Source of the DNA: Rhodococcus sp. 4CII
Lineage (GTDB): Bacteria; Actinomycetota; Actinomycetes; Mycobacteriales; Mycobacteriaceae
DNA length: 64,000 nt
Assembly (NCBI RefSeq): GCF_014256275.1
Contig: NZ_JACCFE010000002.1
Span: forward strand, 4,072,001 to 4,136,000
Reading direction: 5' to 3'
In this document: positions 61,941 to 64,000 of the stretch, piece by piece
How the letters are laid out: every line of letters starts with the position of its first letter
Numbering within the stretch: position 1 is the first letter of the stretch
Made by a program: the position numbers and the translations under genes
The notes under the pieces: generated by a model
What the model was told of the DNA's origin: nothing
Seen by the model: the letters and a program-made list of their open reading frames with translations, nothing else
The model's database searches: none

Positions 61941-63605
61941 ATGAACTTCCCCATCACATCCGATACCGGGATCGTCGATGTCATCGGCGTCGGCGCCGGC
62001 TTTTCCGGTCTCTATCTCTCGCACCGGCTCACCACCGCCGGGTGGTCCTTCGCGGGATTCGAGGCCGGACCCAGCGTCGGCGGAACCTGGTTCTGGAACA
62101 CCTATCCGGGCGCGCGCTGCGACGTCGAGAGCATCTACTACTCGTACTCGTTCGACGAGGCGCTCCAGCAGGAGTGGACGTGGAGCCAGCGCTTCGCGCC
62201 GCAGGCCGAGATCCTCAGCTACATCAACCATGTCGCCGACCGCTTCGACCTGCGCAAGCACTTCACGTTCGATACTCGCGTCGTCAGCGCGACGTGGAAC
62301 GCGGACGACAGGCTGTGGGAGGTGAAACTGGACAACGGCGAGACGCGCCGCGGCCGCTACCTGGTCTCGGGCGCAGGCGGCCTCTCCACCCCCAAGGACT
62401 TCGACGTGCCGGGTCTCGGGAACTTCACCGGACTCCAGGTGTCCACCAGCCGGTGGAACATCTCGCTCGACGACCTCGCAGGTAAGCGCGTCGCCGTGAT
62501 CGGCACCGGATCGTCCGGCGTGCAAGCCATCCCGTTGATCGCCGAGGTAGCCGAGCACGTCACGGTGTTCCAGCGCACCCCGAACTATGTGATGCCGGCC
62601 CGCAACGCCGAACTTCCCCCGGAGCGGGTCGAATCCATCAAGAGCGACTACTCGGCGATCCGGGAGGAATGCAGGCACTCGCCCGGCGGCATTCCCGACC
62701 GCCCGGTGGCAGACAAGGCCTTCGACGTCTCGGCCGAGGAGCGTCAGCGACGCTACGAGGCGGCCTACGAGCGCAGCGGGTTCCAGGGCGTCGGCGCCGA
62801 GTTCGCAGACCTCCTTACCGACGTCGAAGCGAACCGGACCGCGTCGGAATTCCTCCACGACAAGATTCGCGCGATCGTCGAGGATCCGGCCACCGCCGAG
62901 TTGCTGGTGCCCCGGTACCACCCGCTGGGCGCCAAGCGCAGCGTTTTCGGAACCGACTACTACGAGACCTACAACCGGCCGAACGTGTCGTTGGTGTCGC
63001 TGCGCGACGAGCCGATCGAGACGATGACCGAGAACGCGATCGTCACCTCGAAGGGCACCTACGAGGCGGACGCGGTGGTGCTCGCCATCGGGTTCGACGC
63101 CTTTACCGGCCCGCTGTACGGGCTCGGTCTCACGGGCGCGTCCGGCGCGAAGCTGCAGGAGGCCTGGCACGACGGTGTTCGCACGTACCTCGGGATCATG
63201 ACCGCGGACTTCCCCAACTTCTTCATGGTGGGGGGCCCACAGAGCCCCGCGCTCGCCAGCAACGTGGTAATGACCATCGAACAGGCGGTGGACTGGATCG
63301 CCGACCTCCTCGAGCACGCTCGCGACGCCGGCGCGACGCTTGTCGAGGCCACAGTCGAGGGTCAGAACGACTGGGTGGACATCTCGGAGGAGACCGTCGC
63401 CGCCACCTTGTACGCCACCACCGACTCCTGGTACCGCGGCTCCAACGTCGAGGGCAAGCCCAACACGTTCATGGGCTACGTGGGTGGCGTCGGCAAGTAC
63501 CGCCGGATGTGCACCGAGATCGCCAAGAGCGGCTACCCCGGCATCGAGATCGACGGCGAAACCGAGTCCCGCCACCTCGGCCCCATCCATCGGGAGATCT
63601 CATGA
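61941..63605 (+). CDS. Baeyer-Villiger-type flavin monooxygenase with altered fingerprint
   Basis: A 554-residue class B monooxygenase. The FAD motif is VIGVGAGFSGLYL (residues 14-26), the NADPH motif VIGTGSSGVQAI, and the active-site segment GAKRSVFGTDYYETYN with conserved Lys-Arg is intact. The diagnostic F-x-G-x3-H-x3-W-P/D stretch reads FTGLQVSTSRWN (162-173): the His is Ser168 and the final Pro/Asp is Asn173. The other monooxygenase in this window has the standard motif. The fold is certain, but the altered hinge may change NADPH use or reaction type. The stop overlaps the next start (ATGA). Confidence 0.88.
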   Translation: MNFPITSDTGIVDVIGVGAGFSGLYLSHRLTTAGWSFAGFEAGPSVGGTWFWNTYPGARCDVESIYYSYSFDEALQQEWTWSQRFAPQAEILSYINHVADRFDLRKHFTFDTRVVSATWNADDRLWEVKLDNGETRRGRYLVSGAGGLSTPKDFDVPGLGNFTGLQVSTSRWNISLDDLAGKRVAVIGTGSSGVQAIPLIAEVAEHVTVFQRTPNYVMPARNAELPPERVESIKSDYSAIREECRHSPGGIPDRPVADKAFDVSAEERQRRYEAAYERSGFQGVGAEFADLLTDVEANRTASEFLHDKIRAIVEDPATAELLVPRYHPLGAKRSVFGTDYYETYNRPNVSLVSLRDEPIETMTENAIVTSKGTYEADAVVLAIGFDAFTGPLYGLGLTGASGAKLQEAWHDGVRTYLGIMTADFPNFFMVGGPQSPALASNVVMTIEQAVDWIADLLEHARDAGATLVEATVEGQNDWVDISEETVAATLYATTDSWYRGSNVEGKPNTFMGYVGGVGKYRRMCTEIAKSGYPGIEIDGETESRHLGPIHREIS

Positions 63606-63976
63606 GTAAGGCAGTCCACCGGCGTTACGTCGCCTTCTCCGACGCGCACTACGCGGGCAATCTGGTCGATGGCGCCTACGCCCTCAAGCTCTTCGGAGAC
63701 GTCGGCACGAACCTGTCGATCGAGATCGACGGCCACGAGGGGCTGTTCGCCGGCTACTCCTCCGTCGAATTTCTCGCCCCGGTGCGCGGCGGCGACGTCG
63801 TCGAGGCCGAGGCCGAGCTGGTGAAGAAGGGCAACCGCAGTCGCACAGTCGACTTCGAGCTCCGGGTGATCTGCCGCGGCTCCGACGACACCGGCCGCTC
63901 TCAGGTCCTCGAGTCGCCCTTGGTCGCGGTGCGTGCTCGTGGCACCGCGGTCGTCCCCCTAGATGAGACGGAGTAA
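63602..63976 (+). CDS. Beta-aminoacyl-CoA ammonia-lyase-like hotdog protein (Kal/Acl family)
   Basis: A 124-residue hotdog protein. SDAHYAGNLVDGAYALKLFG, then DVGTNLSIEIDG, then SSVEFLAPVRGGDVVEAEAE closely follow the pattern of 3-aminobutyryl-CoA ammonia-lyase (Kal, lysine fermentation) and beta-alanyl-CoA ammonia-lyase (Acl), where S/K-DAHY-GNLV-GA and EF-APV--GD are conserved. These enzymes reversibly release ammonia from a beta-aminoacyl-CoA. GGGAGA precedes the ATG, which overlaps the monooxygenase stop. Plain acyl-CoA thioesterase activity is the alternative, but the AHY-GNLV motif argues for the lyase. Confidence 0.8.
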   Translation: MSKAVHRRYVAFSDAHYAGNLVDGAYALKLFGDVGTNLSIEIDGHEGLFAGYSSVEFLAPVRGGDVVEAEAELVKKGNRSRTVDFELRVICRGSDDTGRSQVLESPLVAVRARGTAVVPLDETE

Positions 63977-63981
63977 CGACG

Positions 63982-64000
63982 ATGAAGCTGATTCACGACA
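63982..64000 (+). CDS. Start of a further operon gene, cut by window edge
   Basis: ATG 63982, six bases after the previous stop and with GGAGTAA in front, begins MKLIHD. Too little remains to assign a family. It shows that the operon continues. Confidence 0.5.

Noticed and set aside
61794..63590. 598-codon minus frame opposite the last monooxygenase
   Set aside because: It is a shadow of the clearly conserved plus-strand monooxygenase.
1..64000. CRISPR arrays, tRNA, rRNA and riboswitches
   Set aside because: No regularly spaced direct repeats, no cloverleaf tRNA with CCA-type ends and no conserved RNA motif was noticed by eye; a covariance-model scan would be decisive.

Overview
The window is GC-rich DNA from an actinobacterium of the Rhodococcus/Nocardia group. 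The evidence is actinobacterial-type IHF, a WhiB remnant, a Mce3R-like double TetR repressor, an LdtMt2-like L,D-transpeptidase lipoprotein, frequent GTG/TTG starts and four-base ATGA/GTGA gene overlaps. Many catabolic genes, insertion-sequence scraps and decayed genes point to an accessory catabolic island or large plasmid. No rRNA, tRNA or CRISPR array was seen.

Layout. (1) 1-6.6 kb: an echA-fadE-fadE operon on the minus strand (the last gene runs off the window), a divergent regulator with two TetR units, and a Baeyer-Villiger monooxygenase (BVMO). The order matches the Mce3R-controlled echA13-fadE17-fadE18 locus of Mycobacterium tuberculosis. (2) 6.8-11.6 kb: a mobile segment with two overlapping tyrosine recombinases arranged like TnpA/TnpB of Tn554, flanked by IS256 and IS110 remnants. 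(3) 11.6-14.2 kb: a long-form GAPDH, then a ParD-like antitoxin/zeta-toxin pair broken by two in-frame stops and one frameshift, with its operator palindrome intact. (4) 14.4-25.9 kb: a probable nitrogen-compound catabolic cluster with amidase, MFS and NCS1 transporters, flavin reductase, VOC protein, PucR regulator, polysaccharide-deacetylase-like hydrolase, Old Yellow Enzyme, DUF1989 protein and a Tat/lipoprotein metallo-beta-lactamase-fold hydrolase. (5) 26.3-30.1 kb: an amidohydrolase and an unusual fumarylacetoacetase-alpha/beta hydrolase fusion, divergent from a GntR/FCD regulator across an intergenic region with ATTGGTT boxes. (6) 30.5-49.8 kb: a mosaic of regulators (STAS, LysR, two TetR, IHF-like, ArsR fused to SRPBCC), thioesterase, hydrolases, a secreted serine protease, an L,D-transpeptidase and several pseudogenes (nucleoside hydrolase, aldehyde dehydrogenase, epimerase, alpha/beta hydrolase, IS481). 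(7) 49.9-64.0 kb: the most interesting region, an apparently intact catabolic cluster.

Region 7 encodes an HSL-type esterase, an SCP2-like protein, a glutamine-synthetase-like ligase, a class I gamma-glutamyl hydrolase, a TetR repressor, a 14-TM MFS transporter, an acyl-CoA ligase, an enoyl-CoA hydratase, a zinc alcohol dehydrogenase, an aldehyde dehydrogenase, a BVMO with an altered fingerprint and a hotdog protein resembling beta-alanyl-CoA/3-aminobutyryl-CoA ammonia-lyases. Three promoters share a TCGAATGACT / CTTGATC...TGACT element, one of them inside a perfect 12-bp inverted repeat, which suggests one regulon under the local TetR. My inference is a gamma-glutamyl-tagged amine pathway combined with Baeyer-Villiger cleavage and ending in deamination of a beta-aminoacyl-CoA. 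I know of no described pathway with this combination. The substrate is unknown and the operon continues past the window.
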